64,000 nucleotides of DNA from Desulfarculus sp. (GTDB taxonomy: Bacteria; Desulfobacterota; Desulfarculia; Desulfarculales; Desulfarculaceae), in contig QZKP01000011.1 of NCBI GenBank assembly GCA_003605055.1, positions 1 to 64,000 of the forward strand, given 5' to 3'. The translations under genes and the position numbers were made by a program. Shown here in pieces: positions 34,948 to 44,587 of the stretch. Within the stretch, counting starts at the first letter, position 1, and the number at the start of each line of letters is the position of its first letter. Under the pieces are notes generated by a model. The model was not told the DNA's origin, did not search any database, and saw nothing but the letters and a program-made list of their open reading frames with translations.

Positions 34948-36240
34948 TTGGCCTCCCCGCGCCGCCTGGCCGCGCTGTTGGCCGAGCTGGAAGACCAGCT
35001 CATCACCTGCATGCGCTGCGGCTTCTGCCAGGCCGTGTGCCCGCTCTACGGCCAGACCGGCCGCGAGGCGGACGTGGCCCGGGGCAAGCTGGCCCTGCTG
35101 GACGGCCTGGCCCAGGAGATGTTGCGCGACGCGGCCGGCGTGCAGGAGCGCCTGCAGCGCTGCCTGCTCTGCGGGGCCTGCGCGGCCCACTGCCCCAGCG
35201 GGGTCAAGGTGCTGGACATATTTCTGAAGGCCCGGGCCCTGCTCACTGGCTACCTGGGCCTGAGTCCGCTCCAGAAGCTGGTGTTCCGGGGGCTCCTGTC
35301 CCGGCCGGCCCGGTTCAACCGCCTGCTGGCCCTGGCCTCGCCCTGGCAGGCCATCCTGGCCCGGCCCGCGGACGAGCTGTTGGGCACCTCCTGCTCCCGC
35401 CTGGTATCGCCCTTTGGCCCGCGCCACTTCCGTTGCCTGGCCCCGGAACCCCTGCACCGCCAGACGCCGGAGCTGCACACCGCGCCCGGCGCCTCGGGCC
35501 TGCGGGTAGGCTTTTTCGTGGGCTGCCTGATCGACAAGCTCTACCCCGCGGTGGGCCAGGCCGCGCTCAAGGTCCTGGCGCACCACGGCGTGGGCGTGGA
35601 GCTGCCGGCCTTGCAGGCCTGCTGCGGCATCCCAGCCCTTTCCGCGGGCGAGAGCCTGACCTTCCACCGGCTGCTGGCCCACAACCTGGCGCGCTTCCGG
35701 CCCGAGCGATTCGATTACCTGCTCACCGCTTGCGCCACCTGCGCGGCCACCATCCGGCGCATGTGGCCCCTCATGGGCCGAGACCTGACCGCGGCCCAGC
35801 AGGCCCAGGTGCGGGCCCTGGCCGCCAAGACCCGGGACGTGAGCCAGTTCCTGGTGGAGACCGGCCTGGTGGCCGGAGGGCTCGCCGCGGCCGACGGCGG
35901 ACGGCCGCTGACCTACCACGACCCCTGTCATCTGCACAACTCCCTGGACGTGACCAGCCAGCCGCGCCAGGTGCTGGCCGCCAGCCCCGGCTGGCGGCTA
36001 AAGGAGATGGCGGCGCCGGACTCCTGCTGCGGCATGGGCGGCAGCTTCAGCCTGCACCACTACGAGCTGTCCGCGGCTATGGGCCGGCGCAAGCTGGCCA
36101 ACATCAAGGCCAGCGGTTGCCAGACCGTGGCCACCTCCTGCCCGGCCTGCATGCTTCACATCAGCGACATGCTCTCCCAGGCCGGGGAGCGGGTGGCGGT
36201 GCGACACGTGCTGGAGATTTACGCGGAAGGATTGGACTGA
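34948..36240 (+). CDS. Fe-S subunit of D-lactate/glycolate dehydrogenase (GlcF/HdrD-like)
   Basis: A 430-residue protein. Two 4Fe-4S sites lie near the N-terminus: CMRCGFCQAVCP from C21 and CLLCGACAAHCP near 72. Two CCG domains follow, with CCGIPALSAG near 224 and CCGMGGSFSLHHY near 362. Such subunits accept electrons from the FAD partner and pass them to quinone or soluble carriers. TTG at 34948 is the apparent start, 2 bases after the upstream stop, with GGGGGCTGAGG as the ribosome site. Co-transcribed with the flavoprotein gene. Confidence 0.9.
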   Translation: MASPRRLAALLAELEDQLITCMRCGFCQAVCPLYGQTGREADVARGKLALLDGLAQEMLRDAAGVQERLQRCLLCGACAAHCPSGVKVLDIFLKARALLTGYLGLSPLQKLVFRGLLSRPARFNRLLALASPWQAILARPADELLGTSCSRLVSPFGPRHFRCLAPEPLHRQTPELHTAPGASGLRVGFFVGCLIDKLYPAVGQAALKVLAHHGVGVELPALQACCGIPALSAGESLTFHRLLAHNLARFRPERFDYLLTACATCAATIRRMWPLMGRDLTAAQQAQVRALAAKTRDVSQFLVETGLVAGGLAAADGGRPLTYHDPCHLHNSLDVTSQPRQVLAASPGWRLKEMAAPDSCCGMGGSFSLHHYELSAAMGRRKLANIKASGCQTVATSCPACMLHISDMLSQAGERVAVRHVLEIYAEGLD

Positions 36241-36296
36241 GTACCCAAACAAGAAATGAAAACGTGGCGGCGAACTTGGTACGGCAGGGATTGGAC

Positions 36297-36632
36297 CTAT
36301 TCGAGAAGGGCATCGAGCAGGCGAGCGACTTGCCTGAGCTTCTTTTCGTCGGCAGAGGCCAGGGTTTCGGCAACATGCGCCTTAAGCCCGCTTAGGGTGG
36401 GGATCTCATGCTCAAGGACAAAAAGATCTCTCAGCCTCACACCCAGCCCGCTGGCAATACGGGCCAAGTTTTCTAGGCTGGGATTTCTCTCCCCGCGCTC
36501 TATCCCGCCTAGATACTTGTAATTTATATTGGCTAACTCGCCTAACTCCTCCTGGGTCATCCCTCGGCTGGTCCGCAGGTCGCGAACGCGGCGGCCGAGC
36601 ATCTTTCTCATCTCTGTGGGGCTATATTCCAT
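36297..36632 (-). CDS. XRE-family HTH transcriptional regulator
   Basis: A 111-residue regulator with a helix-turn-helix at about 13-70: RRVRDLRTSRGMTQEELGEL, then INYKYLGGIERGERNPSLEN and GLGVRLRDLF. A short helical tail (ASADEKKLRQVARLLDALLE) may dimerise it. The coding sequence has lower GC than its neighbours and faces an AT-rich region full of repeats, typical of a mobile or recently acquired regulator. Its ATG lacks a good ribosome site; ATG at residue 8 is an alternative. Likely targets are its own promoter and that of the divergent lipoprotein gene. Confidence 0.88.
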   Translation of the reverse strand: MEYSPTEMRKMLGRRVRDLRTSRGMTQEELGELANINYKYLGGIERGERNPSLENLARIASGLGVRLRDLFVLEHEIPTLSGLKAHVAETLASADEKKLRQVARLLDALLE

Positions 36633-36681
36633 GGGGTGAACGCGTCTCCGTCCCCCCAGGACGCATGACGTTTGATTGCAG

Positions 36682-36712
36682 TCCTAATATCCTGGTTTCA
36701 ATCCTAATATCC
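36682..36712. repeat. Tandem 11-base direct repeat
   Basis: TCCTAATATCC occurs at 36682-36692 and again at 36702-36712, 20 bases apart, about two helical turns, with similar flanks (GCAG and TCAA before each). It is 50-80 bases upstream of the XRE regulator start, fitting a pair of activator or repressor sites on one DNA face. Confidence 0.6.
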
Positions 36713-36735
36713 CCCAAGTTGCATTTTGTTATTAG

Positions 36736-36761
36736 TTTACCGAAGCTGAGCCATCGGTAAA
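36736..36761. repeat. Inverted repeat TTTACCGA/TCGGTAAA
   Basis: Perfect 8-base arms at 36736-36743 and 36754-36761 with a 10-base spacer. It could be an operator or an RNA hairpin. No T-run follows on either strand that would make it a terminator. Confidence 0.5.
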
Positions 36762-36784
36762 AACCTTCTATATAAAGTTTTTTA

Positions 36785-36810
36785 TTGACTTTTACTACTT
36801 TTAAGTAGTA
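36785..36810 (+). promoter_or_regulatory. TTGACT element with overlapping 18-base palindrome
   Basis: TTGACT at 36785-36790 is followed at once by a perfect palindrome, TACTACTT-TT-AAGTAGTA (36793-36810). The palindrome would fill the spacer of a promoter firing toward the lipoprotein gene, so a bound protein would block RNA polymerase. A related half-site, TTGACTACTT, recurs at 36853-36862. The -10 element is not clear. Confidence 0.5.
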
Positions 36811-36938
36811 CTTTGTGGCCCAGGGATACTTAAACTATCCTTTTAGGCAATTTTGACTACTTATAAACATCATGAGATATGGTCTGCATTGTATGACGCC
36901 TGGTGACAGAGGACTCCTCGGGTAAAGGGGGTGACTTT

Positions 36939-37319
36939 ATGAATCGTATTTTTTGCTTGGCCTTAATCCTGACCATGCTGTTTCTGGGTCTGGGCTGTTC
37001 CGGCGGCGGAGGGGGCTCGTCCGACAGTGGTTCTTCCTCGGGTAACTCTCTTGTAGGTACCTGGCAGAGAACCAGCGCGACAAATTCGCCCTCCTCAGCA
37101 ACAAGAATCACCTTTAGCGGCAATAGCAGCGGGGGCACCGTACAGGCGACACAGTTAAATGGTGTGATAGTTACTGGGCAATGGAGCCTGTCGGGCTCGA
37201 CGCTCGTAATAACCCCCAATGGAGGCGGAGCCTCCTCCTCTTCGACAGTTCAATTCGTGGACGCCAACAACCTTCGGCTGATCGATTCCGACGGCACCTC
37301 AACCTGGAGGCGCAGCTAA
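36939..37319 (+). CDS. Small Ser/Gly-rich lipoprotein
   Basis: ATG 36939 follows GGGGGTG and gives a 126-residue product. A lipoprotein signal ends at C20 (LGLGC), then a Gly/Ser-rich linker, then a compact beta-rich domain (LVGTWQRTSATNSPSSATRI, VTGQWSLSGSTLVITPNGGG) whose GTW..., G.W.L.G..L pattern resembles lipocalin-like stress lipoproteins. No known family is certain. It is divergent from the XRE regulator and carries the same lower-GC signature. A bidirectional terminator follows. Confidence 0.72.
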   Translation: MNRIFCLALILTMLFLGLGCSGGGGGSSDSGSSSGNSLVGTWQRTSATNSPSSATRITFSGNSSGGTVQATQLNGVIVTGQWSLSGSTLVITPNGGGASSSSTVQFVDANNLRLIDSDGTSTWRRS

Positions 37320-37336
37320 ACCAGCCACCAAATAAC

Positions 37337-37377
37337 TGGGGGCAGCGCCTACACGACGCTGCCCCCAACTGGTCTTT
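37337..37377. terminator. Bidirectional terminator hairpin
   Basis: An 11-base perfect stem, 37337-37347 with 37357-37367 (TGGGGGCAGCG arm), 9-base loop, followed by ACTGGTCTTTT on the plus strand. It lies between the convergent lipoprotein and acetoacetyl-CoA synthetase genes. Confidence 0.75.
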
Positions 37378-37391
37378 TCAGCTTCCAGGCC

Positions 37392-39344
<1,953 letters not shown>

Positions 39345-39417
39345 AGATCAGGCTCCCTTTTCTTAACGCGCCGGGCCAACTACGGCCCGTCCCTCCTCCC
39401 AGAGGGCTGCACTGGGT

Positions 39418-40236
39418 CTAAAAACTCAACTCAGTGGTCTTGAGTTGATTGTCCACTGACTCCACCCCGGGATACCCGCGGGCGATTCTCTCGGCGGTCT
39501 GCTTGGCCGCCTTGTCCTGCACCACGCCGGTGAGCAGCAGCCGCCCCCTCTGGACGCTGTCCACCACCAGGTCGCGGTAGGGGGTGGTGGGCAGCTTCTT
39601 CTTGATGGCCGCCTCCACCTTTTTGGCCAAGGCCAGGCAGGCGAACTGCTCTTTCTGCTCCGGGCTGGTGGGACCCAGGCCCTTGGCCGCCGCGCAGATC
39701 AGGGTGGCGGCCACTTCCGGGGTCAACACGGCGGTGTTGATCACCAGGTCGTAAAGGGACCAGTCGGCCAGGTCCTTGTGGAAGACGCTCTCTATAACAG
39801 AGCGGCGCTGCTTGTCCACCCGGCTGATGAACTCCGCCGCCTCCTCGCCGCTGGTGCCGAAGCGCTGCTGCACCCGCTGGACCCTGGTCCTGGTGGGCGC
39901 CACCACCCGCACCCGGACCACCGCCGGTTGACCGCCCAGCACGATCTGGGCCCCCCGGCCCAAGATCACCAGGTCGCCGCCGGCGGCCAACTCATAGACC
40001 AGGGCCGCGAACATGGCGGTGTTGGCCGGCTCCCGGAAGAACAGGCGCTCCAGGAATCCGCCGCCGGCCTCGGACTCAAAGGCCTGGCAGGCCTTCTTGA
40101 ACTCCGGGTCGCATTCGGTCTGCAAATGGTGCATTTCCTGATAGCCCACCAGGCGCAGGCCCAACTCCGCGGCCACTTGCTTGGCGATCTCCTCTCCAAA
40201 GCTGCCCACCTGACGTGATATGGTCACTATAGCCAT
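39418..40236 (-). CDS. Cytidylate-kinase-like protein fused to BON domain
   Basis: ATG 40236 with GAGAGG upstream gives MAIVTISRQVGSFGEEIAKQVAAELGL..., the hallmark of cytidylate-kinase-like P-loop proteins (PF13189 type). The kinase-like part spans about 1-205 (FLERLFFREPANTAMFAAL, LVILGRGAQIVLGG, then VAPTRTRVQRVQQRFG). The C-terminal 60 residues (DLVVDSVQRGRLLLTGVVQD ... GYPGVESVDNQL) look like a BON domain, usually a lipid- or ligand-binding module. I have not met this pairing commonly. Substrate unknown; no substrate-binding insertion characteristic of true CMP kinase was confirmed by eye. Confidence 0.78.
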   Translation of the reverse strand: MAIVTISRQVGSFGEEIAKQVAAELGLRLVGYQEMHHLQTECDPEFKKACQAFESEAGGGFLERLFFREPANTAMFAALVYELAAGGDLVILGRGAQIVLGGQPAVVRVRVVAPTRTRVQRVQQRFGTSGEEAAEFISRVDKQRRSVIESVFHKDLADWSLYDLVINTAVLTPEVAATLICAAAKGLGPTSPEQKEQFACLALAKKVEAAIKKKLPTTPYRDLVVDSVQRGRLLLTGVVQDKAAKQTAERIARGYPGVESVDNQLKTTELSF

Positions 40237-40508
40237 GTCTCGACCTCTCTGTGCCCAAATCCAAGTGCGCCCGGCCCAAGATGAGGACCAGGCCGACCAT
40301 AGCACAAACTCATACTTTTCGGGTCTCCGGGCAAGACCGGCCCCGCCAAGGCAGCCACATGGTACTACGCGCCTTTGGCCGCGGACAACGTTGTTTTGGC
40401 CCTCCCGGGCAGCCCCAGGCAGGTTTTGGCAGCGGGCCCGGAATATGGTAGTTTGCTTCCAGGAAGCTGATCCAGCTTGAGCGGCGTTTGCTAATGGGAG
40501 TGAAAAGC

Positions 40509-41048
40509 ATGGAGTTCAATGAGACCCTCAAGTCCCGCCGGAGCATACGAAAATTCCAGGACAAACCAGTCTCGGCCCAGGACCTGAACCAGGTCCTGGA
40601 GGCGGTGCGCTGGTCCCCATCCTGGGCCAACACCCAGTGCTGGGAGGTGGTGGTGGTCAAGAACCCGGCCATCCGGGAGCAGTTGCAGGCCAGCCTGGCC
40701 AAGGGCAACCCGGCCACCAAGGCCTTGGTGGCCGCGCCGGTGCTGTTGGTGATGTGCGCCAAGCTGCAGGCCAGCGGCTATTACCACGGCCAGGTCACCA
40801 CCAAGTTCGGCGACTGGTTCATGTTCGACCTGGGCATCGCCACCCAGAGCCTGTGCCTGGCCGCCCGGGACCTGGGCCTGGGCACGGTGGTAGTGGGCTT
40901 GTTCGACCACGAGGCCTGCCGGCGCGCCCTGAGCGTGCCCGAGGGCTGCGAAGTAGTGGCCATGATCCCCATGGGCTATCCGGACCAGGAGGTCAAGGCG
41001 CCGCCCCGGCGCGAGGTGGCCGAGTTCACCCATACGGACAAGTTCTAG
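40509..41048 (+). CDS. Nitroreductase family FMN protein
   Basis: ATG 40509 has GGGAG 8 bases upstream; 7 upstream in-frame residues are rejected. The 179-residue protein has the FMN-binding start KSRRSIRKFQDKPVS, then VRWSPSWANTQCWEVVVVKN, LGIATQSLCLAARDLGLGTV and the C-terminal IPMGYPDQEVKAPPRR. These are the hallmarks of short bacterial nitroreductases. Physiological substrate unknown. It lies 30 bases before the LsrF-like gene on the same strand, possibly in one operon. Confidence 0.88.
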   Translation: MEFNETLKSRRSIRKFQDKPVSAQDLNQVLEAVRWSPSWANTQCWEVVVVKNPAIREQLQASLAKGNPATKALVAAPVLLVMCAKLQASGYYHGQVTTKFGDWFMFDLGIATQSLCLAARDLGLGTVVVGLFDHEACRRALSVPEGCEVVAMIPMGYPDQEVKAPPRREVAEFTHTDKF

Positions 41049-41078
41049 GCTAGCGTTTAATCGCCAGGAGGACAAACC

Positions 41079-41969
41079 ATGGCCGACGCAGAAGGAATCC
41101 TGGAGGACCGGGGTCCCGGCCAGATGGCCGCGGCCCAGGCCCCCACAGGGGGCAAGGCCATCAAGGGCTGCGACCACCTGGACTGGGGCATGCGCAACCG
41201 GCTGTCCCGGCTCATAGGCCCGGACGGCCGCTGCCAGTTCCTGCCCATTGACCACGGCTACTTCCAGGGGCCCACCCGCTGCCTGGAGAGGCCCGGGGAG
41301 ACCATCCAGGAGCTGCTGCCCTTTGCCGACGGCCTGTTCGTCACCCGCGGGGCGCTGCGGGCCTGCGTGGACCCGGACCTGGACACCCCGGTGATCCTGC
41401 GGGTCTCGGGCGGCACCAGCGTGGTGGGCGAAGACTTGGCCAACGAGATCCTCACCACCTCGGTGGAGGACATGCTGCGCCTGAACGTGGCCGCGGTGGG
41501 GGTGAGCGTGTTCATCGGCACGCCGTACGAGAAGCAGACCCTGGCCAACCTCACGGAGCTGGTGGACGCCTGCGAGGACTACGGCATCCCGGTGATGGCC
41601 GTGACCGCGGTGGGCAAGGAGCTGGCCAAGCGCACCAGCCGCTACCTGGCCCTTAGCTGCCGCATCTGCGCGGAGCTGGGGGCCAAGGTGGTCAAGACCT
41701 ACTACGCGGCGGAGGACTTCGACAAGGTCACCAACGGCTGCCCGGTGCCGGTGGTCATGGCCGGCGGGCCCAAGTGCGAGACCGAGCTGGAGGTGTTCGA
41801 GTTCGTCTATGACGGCCTGGACAAGGGCGCCATCGGCGTGAACCTGGGGCGCAACGTCTGGCAGCACCCCCACCCCCGGGCCATGATGCAGGCCCTCAAC
41901 CAGATCATCCACGGCGGTCTCAAGCCCAAACAGGCCCTGGATCTGTTCAAGCAGGAGAGCCGCAGCTAG
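41079..41969 (+). CDS. LsrF-like class I aldolase/thiolase (DeoC/LacD fold)
   Basis: A 296-residue (beta/alpha)8 protein. Strong resemblance to E. coli LsrF is visible in KGCDHLDWGMRNRLSRLIGP, LPIDHGYFQGPTRCLERPGE, VTRGALRACV and the Schiff-base lysine region AKVVKTYYAAEDF, then CPVPVVMAGGPK and GVNLGRNVWQHPHPRAMM. LsrF cleaves phospho-AI-2-derived hydroxypentanedione phosphate by transfer to CoA. No other lsr genes are here, so the substrate may be another sugar phosphate; relatives also make aromatic-amino-acid precursors (ADH synthase) or cleave fructose bisphosphate. 30 bases after nitroreductase, 14 before the dehydrogenase. Confidence 0.82.
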   Translation: MADAEGILEDRGPGQMAAAQAPTGGKAIKGCDHLDWGMRNRLSRLIGPDGRCQFLPIDHGYFQGPTRCLERPGETIQELLPFADGLFVTRGALRACVDPDLDTPVILRVSGGTSVVGEDLANEILTTSVEDMLRLNVAAVGVSVFIGTPYEKQTLANLTELVDACEDYGIPVMAVTAVGKELAKRTSRYLALSCRICAELGAKVVKTYYAAEDFDKVTNGCPVPVVMAGGPKCETELEVFEFVYDGLDKGAIGVNLGRNVWQHPHPRAMMQALNQIIHGGLKPKQALDLFKQESRS

Positions 41970-41983
41970 GACGAGGCAGGGTC

Positions 41984-43033
41984 ATGCAGGTGTGCATGTA
42001 CTACAGCAACCGGGACGTGCGGCTGGAGCAGATGGAGGCGCCCCGGCCTGGGCCGGGCGAGCTGCTCTTGAAGGTGCGGGCCAGCGGCATCTGCGGCAGC
42101 GACGTCATGGAGTGGTACCGCCGGGACAAGGTGCCCCTGGTGCTGGGCCACGAGGTAGCCGGCGAGGTGGTGGAGCTGGGACCGGGCACCACTCGCTTCA
42201 AGATCGGTGAGCGTCTGGCGGCCACCCACCACGTGCCCTGCAACACCTGCCACTACTGCCTCAAGGGCGCGCACACCATGTGCGCGATGCTCTTGCAGGG
42301 AACCCACTTTGACCCCGGCGGCTTTGCCGAATACATCCGGGTGCCGGCCATCAATGTGGACCGCGGCTGCTTTGTCATCCCTCCGCACCTGTCCTATGCC
42401 GAGGCCTCGTTCATGGAGCCCCTGGCCTGCGTGCTGCGCGGCCAGCGCCGGGCCGGCCTGCGGCCGGGCCAGACCGTGCTGGTGCTGGGGGCGGGCATCT
42501 CCGGCTTGCTGCACATAGGTCTGGCCCGGGCCCTGGGCGCCGGGCTGGTGGTGGCTGCGGACACCATCCCATTCCGCCTGGCCAAGGCGCGGGAGATGGG
42601 CGCCCGGCAGGCCCTGACCGCGGAAGAAGACCTGCCCCAGCGGCTGCGGGAGATGAACCAGGGCTATCTGGCCGACCTGGTGATCATCTGCTTCGAGGGC
42701 TTCATCCCCTTGGCCCTGAAGTGCGTGGAGAGGGGCGGCACGGTTCTGATGTTCTCGGGCGCGGCCGAGGGGGCGGCCCTGCCCGCGGCCATCAACGACA
42801 TCTTCTGGCGAACCGAGGTGAACCTCACCAGCACCTACGCCGGCGCGCCCTATGACTGCGACCAGGCCCTCAGGCTCATCGCCGCGGGCAGCGTGCCGGT
42901 GGGCCGGCTCATCACCCACCGCTTGAGCCTGGAGCAGGTGCAGGAGGGTTTCGCCGCGGTGTGCGCGCCCACGGAGCATGAATGCGTCAAAGTTATAATA
43001 GAACCGCACGGCTCAGCCAGCGACGGTCTTTGA
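41984..43033 (+). CDS. Zinc-dependent MDR alcohol/polyol dehydrogenase
   Basis: A 349-residue medium-chain dehydrogenase. The catalytic zinc region is GICGSDVMEWY with GHEVAGEVVELG; the structural zinc site CNTCHYCLKGAHTMC has four cysteines. The NAD(P) fold is VLVLGAGISGLLHIGLARAL. Sorbitol, threonine or galactitol dehydrogenases are the nearest types. It is between an LsrF-like and a class II aldolase, so oxidation of a sugar alcohol or sugar phosphate is the most economical inference. ATG start; 14-base and 36-base gaps indicate one operon. Confidence 0.87.
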   Translation: MQVCMYYSNRDVRLEQMEAPRPGPGELLLKVRASGICGSDVMEWYRRDKVPLVLGHEVAGEVVELGPGTTRFKIGERLAATHHVPCNTCHYCLKGAHTMCAMLLQGTHFDPGGFAEYIRVPAINVDRGCFVIPPHLSYAEASFMEPLACVLRGQRRAGLRPGQTVLVLGAGISGLLHIGLARALGAGLVVAADTIPFRLAKAREMGARQALTAEEDLPQRLREMNQGYLADLVIICFEGFIPLALKCVERGGTVLMFSGAAEGAALPAAINDIFWRTEVNLTSTYAGAPYDCDQALRLIAAGSVPVGRLITHRLSLEQVQEGFAAVCAPTEHECVKVIIEPHGSASDGL

Positions 43034-43069
43034 TCGCTTCTTAACCCCCGAGACGGAAAGGAGGGGTGT

Positions 43070-44356
43070 ATGTCCGCCAGCTATGCCGACGACTTTGCCC
43101 GCGCCCTGCAGGTGGGCCGGCCGCCCAACATACGCAAGCTCTTCCCCAACTCCCGAGGCCTGATCGTCAGCGGCAAGGTGATTGACCGGGCCCTGCTGGC
43201 CAAGGGGAAGGCCATGACCATCGCCGCCAACGGCCGCAACCACTTCGTGATACGCGGGGCGCTGGCGGCGGCCCAGCGGGCCAACGCGGCCGTCATCCTG
43301 GAGATTGCCAAGAGCGAAGGCGGCGCCAGCGCCTACTGCGCCCCCAACTACTGGAACCTGGCCCGCCAGGCCGACGCGGTGATGAACGAGTTGGGCATCA
43401 CCGTGCCGGTGGCCATTCACGCCGACCACTACGGCATCAAGGGCCCGGCCGACGTAGAGTCGGCCAAGCTGGAGATACCCTCCATGTTCGAGGCCGGCAT
43501 CACCTCCATCGCCATAGACGCCTCGCACCTGCCCGACGACGAGAACCTCCTGGCCAGCATCGCGCTGAACCCGTACGTACCCCGCTGGGCCGGCCTGGAG
43601 ACCGAGTCCGGGGAGATCAAGGGCAAGGAGGGGCTCTCCACCAAGGAGGAGGCCCTGTTCCTTATCCAGGGCCTGAACGCGCACGGCATCTTCCCGGACT
43701 GGATCGCCCTGAACAACGGCACCGCCCACGGCATCCAGACCGCCGACCAGGGCATCCAGGTGGAGCTCACCGCCCGGATTCACAAGACCCTGGAGAAATA
43801 CCAGGTCTCCGGCGCCCAGCACGGCACCAGCGGCAACACCAGCGAGCGCCTGCGCCGCATCGCCCAGGAGACCCGCACTACCAAGGCCAACGTGGCCACG
43901 GCCTTGCAGATGCTCACCTGGGGGGTGAAGGTCAACGAATACGGCAATGCCGAACTGGACGCGGACGGCCAGTTCATCAAGCTGGCCGAGGCGGGCGTGA
44001 CCGGGGCCATGTGGCAGGCCATGCAAGGCTACGCCGTCAAGCAGGGCTGGAAGGCCGGCGACTACAAGAAGCTCAACCTGCCCTTTGAGAACAAGCTGCT
44101 GGGCCTGCCGGCCTCGGTGCGCATGCGCATGGCGGCTGCGGTGGAGGAGTTCGTCTACGACCTGCTGGTAAACGTGTTCAACGCGGCCGACACCGCGCCC
44201 CTGGCCATTGCCGCCGTCCTAAAGGCCGGCGGCTACGACCTGGGGCCCAAGGCCTCGCGCATAGAGGACCCGGCCCAATGGACGCCGGAAAAGATAAAGG
44301 AGAAGGCAGCCCAACTCACCAGCGACAAGGGCCCCCAGGGCAACTTCGAGGACTAG
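43070..44356 (+). CDS. Class II fructose-bisphosphate aldolase family protein
   Basis: A 428-residue zinc-dependent aldolase-like protein. Segments characteristic of class II enzymes are VAIHADHYGIKGPADVESAK, then IDASHLPDDENLLAS, GLETESGEIKGKEGLST and IALNNGTAHG, followed by SGAQHGTSGNTSERL. The length exceeds the usual 285-360 of FbaA-type enzymes and matches the long subgroup. It would cleave or condense a bisphosphorylated sugar such as fructose 1,6-bisphosphate. ATG after AAAGGAGG. It is the last gene before the tRNA promoter. Confidence 0.85.
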   Translation: MSASYADDFARALQVGRPPNIRKLFPNSRGLIVSGKVIDRALLAKGKAMTIAANGRNHFVIRGALAAAQRANAAVILEIAKSEGGASAYCAPNYWNLARQADAVMNELGITVPVAIHADHYGIKGPADVESAKLEIPSMFEAGITSIAIDASHLPDDENLLASIALNPYVPRWAGLETESGEIKGKEGLSTKEEALFLIQGLNAHGIFPDWIALNNGTAHGIQTADQGIQVELTARIHKTLEKYQVSGAQHGTSGNTSERLRRIAQETRTTKANVATALQMLTWGVKVNEYGNAELDADGQFIKLAEAGVTGAMWQAMQGYAVKQGWKAGDYKKLNLPFENKLLGLPASVRMRMAAAVEEFVYDLLVNVFNAADTAPLAIAAVLKAGGYDLGPKASRIEDPAQWTPEKIKEKAAQLTSDKGPQGNFED

Positions 44357-44387
44357 CGCTGGCCTTTCGCCGTGGCCCGGGCTCGGG

Positions 44388-44416
44388 TTGACAGGGCCTG
44401 GGGCCGGGGCCATAAT
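44388..44416 (+). promoter_or_regulatory. Strong sigma70 promoter for tRNA gene
   Basis: TTGACA (44388-44393), exactly 17 bases, then CATAAT (44411-44416): 11 of 12 consensus bases. The tRNA begins 18 bases after the -10 box. Confidence 0.85.
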
Positions 44417-44434
44417 AGCAAGTCCGGTCGCGAT

Positions 44435-44510
44435 GGGCCCATAGCTCAGTTGGTAGAGCCTCCGGCTCATAACCGGATAGTCCCTGGTTCGAGGCCAGGT
44501 GGGCCCACCA
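44435..44510 (+). tRNA. tRNA with CAU anticodon (Met or Ile2)
   Basis: A complete 76-base cloverleaf with encoded CCA. Acceptor GGGCCCA/TGGGCCC, D stem GCTC/GAGC, anticodon stem TCCGG/CCGGA with loop CTCATAA (anticodon CAT at 44468-44470), and T stem CCTGG/CCAGG around TTCGAGG. No initiator features (it has a Watson-Crick 1-72 pair, and the anticodon stem lacks the three G-C pairs). It is therefore elongator tRNA-Met or a lysidine-modified tRNA-Ile; sequence alone does not settle which. Confidence 0.95.
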
Positions 44511-44518
44511 AAACATGA

Positions 44519-44587
44519 CAGGAGAACGCCTGATGGGAGCGCGCATAAAAGCCTGGCCCCCCGGTGAGGCGGAAAAACGCTCTCCTG
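44519..44587 (+). ncRNA. Possible structured RNA after the tRNA
   Basis: CAGGAGA (44519-44525) pairs perfectly with TCTCCTG (44581-44587), enclosing 55 bases that can form an inner GCCT/AGGC hairpin (44551-44570). It starts 9 bases after the tRNA, in the same likely transcript, and ends 51 bases before the Nif3-like ATG. It matches no RNA family I know and may be a processed 3' trailer, a small RNA or a leader element. Confidence 0.3.

Larger units (their letters stand above)
36633..36938. other. AT-rich divergent regulatory region
   Basis: A gap of 306 bases without a gene, far more AT-rich than the rest of the window. It contains a tandem 11-base repeat (36682-36712), an 8-base inverted repeat (36736-36761), a TTGACT element overlapping an 18-base palindrome (36785-36810), a GGATA/TATCC inverted pair (36824-36840) and a second TTGACTACTT at 36853-36862. 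It serves the divergent XRE regulator and lipoprotein genes. Confidence 0.6.

Noticed and set aside
40509-44356. AI-2 (lsr) uptake operon
   Set aside because: Only an LsrF-like protein is present; transporter, kinase LsrK, LsrG and LsrR are absent.
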